A DNA stretch of 11,301 nucleotides, from contig CALLKA010000096.1 in assembly GCA_938008665.1 (NCBI GenBank), positions 1 through 11,301 on the forward strand, in the 5' to 3' direction. Below are positions 1 to 6,882 of the stretch, one piece after another. The translations under genes and the position numbers were made by a program. Within the stretch, counting starts at the first letter, position 1. Each line of letters starts with the position of its first letter. Source of the DNA: an uncultured Bacteroidota bacterium. Its GTDB lineage: Bacteria; Bacteroidota; Bacteroidia; Chitinophagales; Chitinophagaceae. A model generated the notes under the pieces. It saw nothing but the letters and a program-made list of their open reading frames with translations. It ran no database searches and was not told the origin of the DNA.

Positions 1-87
1 ATATTTAATGTATAAATTATTATTAAACAATAACATTAAATTCTAATGTTATAGAATTAATAATTTTTTAGAATATTTTCTTAATGA

Positions 88-122
88 TTTGTTAATATAA
101 ACATTGATTATCTATATATTTA
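88..122 (+). promoter_or_regulatory. Putative Bacteroidota promoter of the SusC/SusD unit
   Basis: The first 160 bases hold no gene and are extremely AT-rich. A TTTG at 88-91 followed after 23 bases by TATATTTA at 115-122 resembles the Bacteroidota housekeeping promoter (TTG/TTTG at -33, TAnnTTTG at -7), with the last base A instead of G. Transcription from here would give a leader of roughly 30-40 nt before the ATG at 161. In DNA this AT-rich such matches arise easily by chance, so this is only a candidate. Confidence 0.3.
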
Positions 123-160
123 TAACATCGTATTAATAAATAAATTAAAAAAATCTGATT

Positions 161-3100
161 ATGAGAAAACTACTGTACACATTCGTTGTGTTATTTTCCA
201 TGAGTCTAGCTGCCAATGCGCAGGTCAGGAGTATTAAAGGGAAAATTGATGACCAAAATGGTTCACCATTACAAGGTGTTACTGTGAGAATACAGGGCAA
301 AGCTGAGAAAGCGGTTATTACAAATGAGAAAGGAAATTATGAAATTAAGGCTTCAACTGGCGATTTCATTCTATTTTCTTTTGTTGGTTACAGAAGTGAA
401 AGGGTAAAGGTGACTGCCTCTTCAACATTAAACTTGAATTTATTTGAGCAAGTTAATAATATGGATGAAGTAGTTGTTACTGCAGGTGGTATTCAAGCAA
501 AAAGAAAAGAGCTTGGTTCTGCGAGTACAACAATAAAAGCCCAAGCTTTAGTTGCTGGTAAATCAACTAGTATCGCTGGGGGTTTACAAGGAAAAGTTGC
601 AGGATTGCAAGTGAGTAACACTTCAGGTGGTATCAATCCTAACTTCCGATTAATATTGAGAGGACAAAGATCTTTAACTGGAAATAATGAGGCTTTATTA
701 GTTTTGGATAACGTTATCGTTCCTTCAACTATGTTAGGTAACTTAAACCCAGAAGATGTTGAAGATATTCAAGTTTTAAATGGTGCAGGTGCCGCTGCGG
801 TATATGGTTCTCAAGCATCCAATGGTGCCTTGATTGTGACTACAAAAAAAGGTAAAAATGGGGTAACGCAAGTAGGCTTTTCACATACAACATCAATTGA
901 ACAAGTTGCTTTCTTTCCAAAAATGCAAGATCAATTTGGTGCGGGTGGAAGTGGTTATGGTGTTGACCTATTTGGATACGGTAATTTCTCTTATTTAGAA
1001 AACCAATCTTATGGACCTCGCTTTGATGGTACAATGCGTGCATTAGGACCCCCGTTAGCAGATGGATCTAATGATTCCACACGCTACCAAGCTTATCCAG
1101 GTCATAACGATTTTTGGAACAAAGGGATTATTAATCAAACCGATTTCAACATTTCAAATGGTGATGCGAATTCAACGCAATATTTTTCAGCACAACATGT
1201 TGATCAAACTGGTACTACACCAGGCGACTTATATAATCGTACCAACGTGCGTTTAAATGGAACTAGAAAAATTGGTAAGACAATTAATATTAATTACAGT
1301 ACTTCTTATACACAGAACAGATATGATATTACAACTGCTACAGGTAGCATGTACGATCAAATGTTAAACATGCCAATGAATATTGATGTTACACGTTATA
1401 AGGATTGGCAAAATGATAAGTTTGCTAATCCAAATGGTTTTTATAACCCGTGGTATCAAAACCCTTATTGGACTGCAGCTAATTACAGACAAACGAATAG
1501 AAACGATTATTTAACTGCGAATGTGGAAGTAAAATTCACACCAGTTAAAGGTTTAGATTTTGTTTTCCGTCAAGGTATTTCTACGCGTAATCAATCCAAT
1601 AAAAATTCAAATACAGGATTTACTTACACAGACTATGCAAAGCATACTGATGCAAGTTCTAAATCTGATATTCCTTATAGCGTATCAGATGGCATGTCCT
1701 ATTCTACCAATTTATTAACTGACTTCTTTACACAATACAAAAAGTCAATTAAAGACTATAGTTTGAATATCATACTTGGTGGTCAATGGAATCAAAACCA
1801 ATCTAAAAATATTGGTGTAAGTGGAAATGGACTAGTGATACCAGATTTATTTAACGTTAGTAATGGTGTAGGAACACCAGGTGCTTCAGAATCAAACTTT
1901 TTGTCTCGTACAATGGGTTCATACGCAAAAACAACATTTGGGTATAAAAATTATTTATACTTAACTGTTTCAGGACGTAATGACTGGGTTTCAACGCTTG
2001 CAGCTGCAAACAGATCTTTCTTTTATCCAGCTGCTGAAATGTCACTCATTGCATCTGATGCCTTTGATTTCTTAAAAAATAGCAATACCATTAGTTACTT
2101 AAAGTTCAGAGGTGGTTGGTCTAAAGTGGGTCAAGTGAACTTAGGACCATATTCATTATTGCCAACATTTGGTCAAGCAAATGGTTTTCCATATGGTAGC
2201 AATGCTGGATTTACCGTTGGTAATACTTTAGTATCTAAAGATTTAAAACCGGAAATGACATCAGGATATGAAGGTGGTTTCGATTTAAATTTATTTAATG
2301 ACCGTTTCACTTCAAATTTGACATGGTTCCATACAAATACAACGAATCAAACAGTAAGTACAGGCGTATCTGGAACAACTGGTTTTACAAGCTTACGTAC
2401 AAATACAGGTGAAACAATGAGTGAAGGTTTAGAATTTACCGCACATGTAACTCCAATTCAAACCAAAGATTTGAGTGTAACCATTGGTGGAAACTATTCT
2501 TATCTTACAAATACCGTAGTTAGTATTAGTGCTGATATACCTCGATTGGGTTTAGGTGGTGCGTCTTATGCGGTTGCAGGTCAACCATTCCCAATTATTA
2601 TGGGATTTGATTACAAAAGAGCGCCAGATGGCAGAGTAATTGTTGATGGGGCATCAGGTCTTCCGCAACAAAGTGATACTATTTCCAATTTAGGAAATGC
2701 TACTCCTGCAAATAAATTAAGCCTTGATGGTACTATTAAATACAAAGGATTTCAATTAGCATTTTTATTTGAATATAGAGCTGGTTACAGTATTTGGAGT
2801 TCAATGGGTTCAAGTATTGATTGGTCAGGTACAAGTTGGAGAACTGCGCAATATGATCGTATGCGCTTTGTTTTTCCTAATTCAGTTATTGCTGATCCAG
2901 CTAATCCTGGTAAGTATATCACAAATACAAACATTTCTATTCCAAATGGTAATGGTAACAATGGTTTTTGGAGTGATAATATCAACAGAAGTGTAACTTC
3001 AAACTATGTTCATTCTGGTGATTTCTGGAAGTTAAGAGAGTTAGCGGTTTCTTATGACCTACCTTCTAAGCTTTTAGTTAAATCAAAATTCATCAAAGGC

Positions 3101-3274
3101 TGTACTTTAAGTGTTCAAGGACGTAACTTATTAGTTTGGATGGCGCCAGATAATTATTACACTGATCCTGAGTATGGTGCTTCTGGTGGTTCTGGTGGTA
3201 ATGGTGTAGGTATTAGTGGTTTACAAACGCCTCCGTCAAGATATTATGGTGCAACAGTATCATTTAAATTTTAA
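161..3274 (+). CDS. SusC/RagA-family TonB-linked outer membrane transporter
   Basis: This 1037-residue protein is a TonB-dependent porin that imports a nutrient across the outer membrane, with the SusD-like partner encoded next as its lid. A signal peptide covers residues 1-20, with cleavage likely after ANA, before Q21. Residues about 25-95 form a carboxypeptidase-regulatory-like beta-sandwich (motifs ITNEKGNYEI and FSFVGYRS). A TonB-box-like DEVVVTA lies at 102-108. The plug domain at about 110-235 carries the SusC hallmark NPEDVEDIQVLNGAGAAAVYG (about 196-215). The rest is a beta-barrel ending in a terminal phenylalanine (TVSFKF), as expected for BAM-inserted proteins. There is no N-terminal STN signalling domain, so this copy probably does not control an ECF sigma/anti-sigma pair, and none is visible nearby. 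Length is typical for the family. The substrate cannot be told from sequence. No Shine-Dalgarno is visible before the ATG. Confidence 0.96.
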   Translation: MRKLLYTFVVLFSMSLAANAQVRSIKGKIDDQNGSPLQGVTVRIQGKAEKAVITNEKGNYEIKASTGDFILFSFVGYRSERVKVTASSTLNLNLFEQVNNMDEVVVTAGGIQAKRKELGSASTTIKAQALVAGKSTSIAGGLQGKVAGLQVSNTSGGINPNFRLILRGQRSLTGNNEALLVLDNVIVPSTMLGNLNPEDVEDIQVLNGAGAAAVYGSQASNGALIVTTKKGKNGVTQVGFSHTTSIEQVAFFPKMQDQFGAGGSGYGVDLFGYGNFSYLENQSYGPRFDGTMRALGPPLADGSNDSTRYQAYPGHNDFWNKGIINQTDFNISNGDANSTQYFSAQHVDQTGTTPGDLYNRTNVRLNGTRKIGKTININYSTSYTQNRYDITTATGSMYDQMLNMPMNIDVTRYKDWQNDKFANPNGFYNPWYQNPYWTAANYRQTNRNDYLTANVEVKFTPVKGLDFVFRQGISTRNQSNKNSNTGFTYTDYAKHTDASSKSDIPYSVSDGMSYSTNLLTDFFTQYKKSIKDYSLNIILGGQWNQNQSKNIGVSGNGLVIPDLFNVSNGVGTPGASESNFLSRTMGSYAKTTFGYKNYLYLTVSGRNDWVSTLAAANRSFFYPAAEMSLIASDAFDFLKNSNTISYLKFRGGWSKVGQVNLGPYSLLPTFGQANGFPYGSNAGFTVGNTLVSKDLKPEMTSGYEGGFDLNLFNDRFTSNLTWFHTNTTNQTVSTGVSGTTGFTSLRTNTGETMSEGLEFTAHVTPIQTKDLSVTIGGNYSYLTNTVVSISADIPRLGLGGASYAVAGQPFPIIMGFDYKRAPDGRVIVDGASGLPQQSDTISNLGNATPANKLSLDGTIKYKGFQLAFLFEYRAGYSIWSSMGSSIDWSGTSWRTAQYDRMRFVFPNSVIADPANPGKYITNTNISIPNGNGNNGFWSDNINRSVTSNYVHSGDFWKLRELAVSYDLPSKLLVKSKFIKGCTLSVQGRNLLVWMAPDNYYTDPEYGASGGSGGNGVGISGLQTPPSRYYGATVSFKF

Positions 3275-3330
3275 TCGTAAACCCTAAACAAGTCAAATTT
3301 TTTTTAATTGATTATTCAACTAAAAGCGAA

Positions 3331-3357
3331 ATGAAAAATATGAAAAATATGAAAAAT
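3331..3357 (+). repeat. Three tandem copies of a 9-bp start-codon unit
   Basis: The unit ATGAAAAAT occurs three times in a row (3331, 3340, 3349), each in frame and each beginning with a possible start codon of the SusD gene. Because the unit is 9 bp, gain or loss of a copy keeps the frame and only lengthens or shortens the basic N-terminal part of the signal peptide by M-K-N. Confidence 0.9.
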
Positions 3358-4923
3358 ATAACCCTAATAATTCTCTCAGGAATGCTTCTTGTAAGTACTT
3401 CTTGTAATAAGTATTTGGATGTAAATACAGATCCAAATAATGCAACTTCTGCATCAGTAGAATTAATTTTACCACAAGCATTAACGTATACCGCAGGTGC
3501 AGTTAATAGCCTTAACACCATGGGTCAGCAAATAGGTGGTTATGCTGCTAATGCGGGTGGATATGGTGGTTTTGGTACCTCCATTACTTATAATTATACA
3601 AGTTCTGAATGGTCAGGTGTGTTTAGTACATCTTATGATATATTAAATGATTACCAAACCATCATTAATAAAACAAGAAACCTACCAAACTACAATTATT
3701 TTCATGCTGCTGCTCAAATTATGAAAGCAATGCATTATCAACATTTGGTAGATGCTTATAATGATGTCCCTTATTTGGATGCATTAAAAGGATCTGAAGT
3801 GTTAAATCCAACATATACTTCAGGTACAGTGATTTACAAAAATATTGCTGATTCATTAGATGCTGCAATTGCTAAAATAAATAGTGGGGTAGCAAATGTA
3901 AACGTGGTTGAATTAGGTAGTGCTGATGTAATGTTTGGTGGTAATGTGGTTAACTGGAAAAAATTGGCCAATACCATTAAATTAAGAGTCCTAGTTAGAG
4001 GTAGAGGTAAAGTGACCTTCTCTAACAGTACATTTAGCAGTGACGGATTTTTAACTTCAGATGCTTTGGTAAATCCTGGTTATACTCGTGACAATGGCCG
4101 TCAAAATCCTAAGTGGAGCAGTTGGGGATGGAGTAACACAGGTACTTCTGGTAACAAAGCATGGATGCCAACATTTTTCGCTCATGGCTTCTATACAGGA
4201 CTGAAATTATTGGACTCTTCTCGTGGTAAAGCGCTTTACTATAATTATCCTGCAGTTACTAGTTGTAATCAATTAGGTAATGAAGCTACAGGTGTATCAT
4301 CATCGCCTGATGGTTCATTCTGGTTCCCTGCTCCAGCTGGACCTTTAAGAGTTGGTACTTCTGCTGGTAATTCAATTGGTGTTTTAAAAGGCCCAGATGC
4401 AGGATTGCCATTAATTACTGCTTCTGAAAGTTATTTTATTCAAGCAGAAGCCGCTTTATATGGTATTATTTCTTCTATAACAGCGCAAGCTGCATTTGAT
4501 AATGGTATAAATCATTCATTTAATTATTTGTATTCATTACCAAACAAATCGCTTGTTGGCAACCCATCAGCGCTTGCAGCAACTTACAAACTAGATAATG
4601 CTACAAGTCCTTTGGTAAATTTTAATTTAGCTCTTACCACTGAACAAAAATTAGAAGCAATCATTACTCAAAAGTGGATCGCTTTAAATATGGTCAATTG
4701 CGATCAATCATGGAATGATTATCGTCGTACTTTATACCCTAAATTAAATAATGCAGCTGGTGCAACAAAATATGAGACATTTGCTTCCATAAAGTCTGAA
4801 AGTACGCGACCTGATAAATTACCAACTCGTATTTTATATCCTTCATCAGAAGGTACTTATAATACAGCAAACGTACCTAAAGGAATATCACCATTTACTT
4901 CACTTATATTTTGGGCGAAATAA
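3331..4923 (+). CDS. SusD/RagB-family nutrient-binding outer membrane lipoprotein (SusD_2 type)
   Basis: This 530-residue surface lipoprotein is the substrate-capturing lid of the SusC transporter encoded 56 bp upstream. A hydrophobic signal peptide ends at C25 (VSTSC), which would be acylated; the lipobox is relaxed, as is common in Bacteroidota. The mature protein begins CNKYLDVNTDPNNAT. A cysteine followed by YLD and an N-x-DPN-x-T motif is typical of the SusD_2 family (SusD/RagB nutrient-binding lipoproteins). The body shows helical TPR-like stretches (for example the ATG-proximal AAQIMKAMHYQHLVDAYND) and the late WIALNMVNCDQSWNDYRRT segment usual for this group. Length is normal for the family. 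Three in-frame ATGs compete at the start; the third, at 3349, would leave an ordinary 19-residue signal peptide and may be the ancestral start. No terminator is seen before the next gene, so the two are very likely cotranscribed. Confidence 0.94.
   Translation: MKNMKNMKNITLIILSGMLLVSTSCNKYLDVNTDPNNATSASVELILPQALTYTAGAVNSLNTMGQQIGGYAANAGGYGGFGTSITYNYTSSEWSGVFSTSYDILNDYQTIINKTRNLPNYNYFHAAAQIMKAMHYQHLVDAYNDVPYLDALKGSEVLNPTYTSGTVIYKNIADSLDAAIAKINSGVANVNVVELGSADVMFGGNVVNWKKLANTIKLRVLVRGRGKVTFSNSTFSSDGFLTSDALVNPGYTRDNGRQNPKWSSWGWSNTGTSGNKAWMPTFFAHGFYTGLKLLDSSRGKALYYNYPAVTSCNQLGNEATGVSSSPDGSFWFPAPAGPLRVGTSAGNSIGVLKGPDAGLPLITASESYFIQAEAALYGIISSITAQAAFDNGINHSFNYLYSLPNKSLVGNPSALAATYKLDNATSPLVNFNLALTTEQKLEAIITQKWIALNMVNCDQSWNDYRRTLYPKLNNAAGATKYETFASIKSESTRPDKLPTRILYPSSEGTYNTANVPKGISPFTSLIFWAK
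3343..3360 (+). repeat. 18-bp direct repeat spanning two lipoprotein gene starts (copy 1)
   Basis: The 18 bases AAAAATATGAAAAATATA at 3343-3360 recur exactly at 4936-4953. In both places the ATG inside is a possible start codon, of the SusD gene (ATG 3349) and of the DUF1735 gene (ATG 4942). The shared context suggests that either a translation-initiation context or the M-K-N-I signal-peptide start has been copied or conserved between neighbours. The sequence is low in complexity, so part of the match may be coincidence. Confidence 0.7.
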
Positions 4924-4935
4924 AATTTAAACATT

Positions 4936-4953
4936 AAAAATATGAAAAATATA
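4936..4953 (+). repeat. 18-bp direct repeat spanning two lipoprotein gene starts (copy 2)
   Basis: Second copy of the 18-bp repeat found at 3343-3360. Here it contains the only nearby ATG of the DUF1735 lipoprotein gene (4942), which supports the use of the matching ATG at 3349 in the SusD gene. Confidence 0.7.
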
Positions 4954-5889
4954 AAAAACGTATTTCTTGGTTTACTAATTATATCACTTTCTTCTTGTTT
5001 GAAGGCAGATGATATGAATATTGATGCCAAGTATAAAACGAACGTGATTGAGCTTGCAAACACGGGAGACAATATAACTAATGCTGGCATACCTGGTTTT
5101 TATTCTGACTTAGGTGTTGTTGCTGCTGGTGCAAGTAAAACAATTAATATCAATGTACACTATACAGGACCAGGTACAGCACCTGAGGACATTACAGTAA
5201 CGCTTTCTTCTGATGCTGCAACTTTAGCTAAATATAATACAGAAAATGGGGTTACTAAAGTAGTTCCACCAAGTACTGTGGTTAGCTTTCCTACTTCGGT
5301 TGTTATAAAAAAGGGAACCAGCCAAACTACTGTTGAAGCTAAAATTACTGTTTCTTCTGATTTCAATTTTAACGCTGCCTATGGTGTTCCTGTTAAAATT
5401 TCTCAGGTATCTACAGGCGTAATTAGTGGAAACTATGGTAATGCGGTATACTCTTTTGGTGTTCGTAACAAATTTGATGGTGCTTACACTGGAACGGGCG
5501 TAATGGTTGATTATGCTAGTGCTAGCCTTACAGGCAGATATCCAATGAGCGCTGGATTGGTAACAAGTGGCGCTAATACTGTTCGTTTGTATGATAATGC
5601 AATCGGTGGTATTTACCACTCCATTTTAAGTGGTACTTCAACTAGTTATTATGGATCATTTGGTGTTGAATTCACTATTGATGCTTCAAATAAAGTAACA
5701 AGTGTTATCAATGTTTATGGCCAACCAGCATCTAATGGTCGTTCTGCAGAGATAGATCCTTCTGGAGCTAACTCATGGGATCCTGCGACTAAGACATTAA
5801 AAGTTAAATATTGGATGAATCAGCCAAGTGTTATTGCTGGTCACCGAACTTCTTTTGATGAAACTTTCAAATATGTAGGAGTTAGATAA
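4942..5889 (+). CDS. DUF1735 (BT_3987-like) domain lipoprotein of the Sus-type unit
   Basis: This 315-residue lipoprotein is the third gene of the uptake unit, 18 bp after the SusD gene. A short signal peptide ends in a good lipobox, LSSC, with C19 as the acylated residue, followed by LKADD; acidic residues just after the cysteine fit surface export. Residues about 35-175 match the pattern of DUF1735 (PF08522): alternating beta-strands, a YN motif after a stretch of alternating residues (LAKYNTENG, 96-104), FPTSVVIKKG (116-125), and a final strand YGVPVKIS (147-154). Proteins with this domain commonly sit beside SusC/SusD pairs and are thought to bind glycan or another ligand at the surface. 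The C-terminal part, about 178-315, starts NKFDGAYTGTGVM and is a second beta-rich domain that I cannot name with confidence; a DUF4361-like domain is possible. No catalytic motif is visible. Confidence 0.85.
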   Translation: MKNIKNVFLGLLIISLSSCLKADDMNIDAKYKTNVIELANTGDNITNAGIPGFYSDLGVVAAGASKTININVHYTGPGTAPEDITVTLSSDAATLAKYNTENGVTKVVPPSTVVSFPTSVVIKKGTSQTTVEAKITVSSDFNFNAAYGVPVKISQVSTGVISGNYGNAVYSFGVRNKFDGAYTGTGVMVDYASASLTGRYPMSAGLVTSGANTVRLYDNAIGGIYHSILSGTSTSYYGSFGVEFTIDASNKVTSVINVYGQPASNGRSAEIDPSGANSWDPATKTLKVKYWMNQPSVIAGHRTSFDETFKYVGVR

Positions 5890-5907
5890 TAGCTAACTTT
5901 ATTTTAT

Positions 5908-5951
5908 AAAATAGTCCCGCTCCGATTTATCGGAGCGGGACTATTTTTTTT
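5908..5951 (+). terminator. Strong intrinsic terminator of the SusC/SusD/DUF1735 unit
   Basis: A perfect inverted repeat, ATAGTCCCGCTCCGAT at 5911-5926 and its reverse complement at 5929-5944, extends by three A-T pairs to 5908-5947 and is followed by a run of T to 5951. The GC-rich core stands out sharply from the AT-rich surroundings. It begins about 20 nt after the stop codon of the DUF1735 gene, so it closes the three-gene transcript. The A run on the left could let it act weakly in the other direction too. Confidence 0.93.
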
Positions 5952-5952
5952 G

Positions 5953-5960
5953 TACCTTTA
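5953..5960 (+). promoter_or_regulatory. Putative -7 promoter element of the MORN/TonB_C protein gene
   Basis: TACCTTTA matches the Bacteroidota -7 element TAnnTTTG except for the last base. It follows directly on the T run of the upstream terminator, so its -33 region would lie inside the terminator stem. Initiation just downstream would give a leader of about 30 nt before the ATG at 5998. A new promoter is needed here because the terminator isolates this gene from the preceding unit. Confidence 0.4.
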
Positions 5961-5997
5961 ATTTTATAACATTCTCATCATGATTAAATATTATAAT

Positions 5998-6708
5998 ATG
6001 AAAAAGCTATTTATTTTTTTGGCTATTTTAATAAGTCAATATACAGATGCGCAAAATATTGTATGGCGTAAAATGAGAATTGCACCAACGCTGGTTGAAA
6101 ATTACGAGTCCGATAAGGCCAATAAAAAAATAAAATTAGGGGAGTGCTTTATCGTGAATAGCGCGAATCGCGAATTAGCAAGAGGTAAATATAAAAATGG
6201 GTTAAAGGATAGTGTTTGGAATTATTTTAGCCAAAATGGTGATTTGATTCAAGTGTATGATTTTACCAATAAAAAATTAATTTATAATATACCTGATATA
6301 TCATCTATTGTAAGACAAAGTTCCGTAATTGATACGAATGGCTTTGTTAAACCAAAAGTAGTTGCGCCTGTTAAAATTGGGGGCCTTGATTATGGTTTTT
6401 ATTTATTGTATAACCAACGTAATTTACCAGAAGGAGCCAAGGATCAAAAGGAAGATATCCTAATGGAATATGTTTTTGATATTTCTGCAACTGGAAAATT
6501 AGAGGATTTTAATATTAAGTACAGTTCAATTTTTTATAATGCTGAATTTAAGCAGTCTATTAGGGATTTACATAGCGATGCCTATGAATTTATTCCTGCA
6601 AGTATTAATGGCAATCCGGTAAAGAGCAAATTGGTGTATCAAATTATGTTATACATTAAACAGGCTAAGGACAGAGGCACTTATAATATACCCACCCAGA
6701 AGTATTAA
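5998..6708 (+). CDS. Secreted protein with MORN_2-like segment and TonB C-terminal-like domain
   Basis: No firm family name can be given. From the ATG at 5998 the product has 236 residues and a clear Sec signal peptide, MKKLFIFLAILISQYTDA, cut before Q19. An upstream in-frame ATG at 5980 would add MIKYYN ahead of the lysines and looks less likely. Residues about 62-88 (RGKYKNGLKDSVWNYFSQNG) read like one MORN_2 repeat, a short beta-hairpin motif. Residues about 155-218 resemble a TonB C-terminal domain: MEYVFDISATGKLEDFNI gives the first strands, FKQSIRD a helix, and FIPASINGNPVKSKLVYQIM the typical P-A-x-x-N-G-x-P-V strand. There is no lipobox and no transmembrane anchor apart from the signal peptide, so the product is probably free in the periplasm or secreted. 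It has its own putative promoter and converges on the aminotransferase gene. A role in envelope protein contacts is only an inference. Confidence 0.75.
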   Translation: MKKLFIFLAILISQYTDAQNIVWRKMRIAPTLVENYESDKANKKIKLGECFIVNSANRELARGKYKNGLKDSVWNYFSQNGDLIQVYDFTNKKLIYNIPDISSIVRQSSVIDTNGFVKPKVVAPVKIGGLDYGFYLLYNQRNLPEGAKDQKEDILMEYVFDISATGKLEDFNIKYSSIFYNAEFKQSIRDLHSDAYEFIPASINGNPVKSKLVYQIMLYIKQAKDRGTYNIPTQKY

Positions 6709-6738
6709 TTAGAATTTACGGAAAAAATTTTTCAGCAT

Positions 6739-6766
6739 AAAAAAGCCCCTTAGAGAACTAAAGGGC
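6739..6766 (-). terminator. Minus-strand intrinsic terminator after the aminotransferase gene
   Basis: Read on the - strand, GCCCTTTAG (6766-6758), loop TTCT, then CTAAGGGGC (6753-6745) forms a 9-bp stem with one G-U pair, followed by six T (6744-6739). On the + strand the same stem contains a C-A mismatch and lacks a good T run, so it serves mainly the minus strand. It lies 117 nt beyond the aminotransferase stop codon. Confidence 0.75.
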
Positions 6767-6814
6767 GATTTTCGATTGCTTGCTTGTATGGGTTAAACCA
6801 AACCACATATACAA
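6739..6814 (-). ncRNA. Candidate short RNA in the convergent intergenic gap
   Basis: The gap 6709-6882 has no open frame of note. On the - strand it contains, in order, a perfect -7 element (6825-6818), an inverted repeat (TGCTTGTAT 6817-6809 and ATACAAGCA 6789-6781) and the terminator hairpin with T run (6766-6739). Initiation a few bases after the -7 element would yield an RNA of about 75 nt. No good -33 TTG lies at the normal distance, and the start point would fall inside the first arm of the inverted repeat, shortening that stem. The segment may equally be just the 3' UTR of the aminotransferase mRNA, or a 3'-UTR-derived RNA. It matches no RNA family that I recognise. Confidence 0.22.
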
Positions 6815-6817
6815 GCA
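6781..6817. repeat. 9-bp perfect inverted repeat in the intergenic gap
   Basis: TGCTTGTAT at 6781-6789 is the exact reverse complement of ATACAAGCA at 6809-6817. The 19-base spacer contains GGTT (6791-6794) and AACC (6801-6804), which can form a small inner stem. No T run follows on either strand, so this is not itself a terminator. It could be an RNA stem or a protein-binding site. Confidence 0.6.
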
Positions 6818-6825
6818 CAAAGGTA
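6818..6825 (-). promoter_or_regulatory. Perfect minus-strand TAnnTTTG element in the gap
   Basis: Read on the - strand this is TACCTTTG, an exact match to the Bacteroidota -7 consensus. It points away from the aminotransferase gene into the 3' gap, where there is no gene on that strand before the terminator. A TTG does occur upstream, but only 10 bases away instead of the usual 17-23, which weakens the case. Confidence 0.3.
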
Positions 6826-6882
6826 GTATTGTATCCAATGCCCATGTAATAACTTATTGTTAAATGTGATGAGGTTCCCCGC

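Noticed and set aside
5224..5619. A 131-codon open frame on the minus strand inside the DUF1735 gene
   Set aside because: Its product is rich in Ser, Thr, Asn and Ile with no domain or signal, and it lies wholly antisense to a well-supported lipoprotein gene; it is a by-product of low-complexity codons.
161..5889. A new defence or mobile system in the left half
   Set aside because: The three genes fit the standard SusC/SusD/DUF1735 nutrient-uptake pattern with no nuclease, ATPase or toxin features.
5980..5997. ATG 5980 as the start of the MORN/TonB_C protein
   Set aside because: The second ATG at 5998 begins directly with MKK and a hydrophobic core; the extra six residues add nothing typical, although they cannot be excluded.
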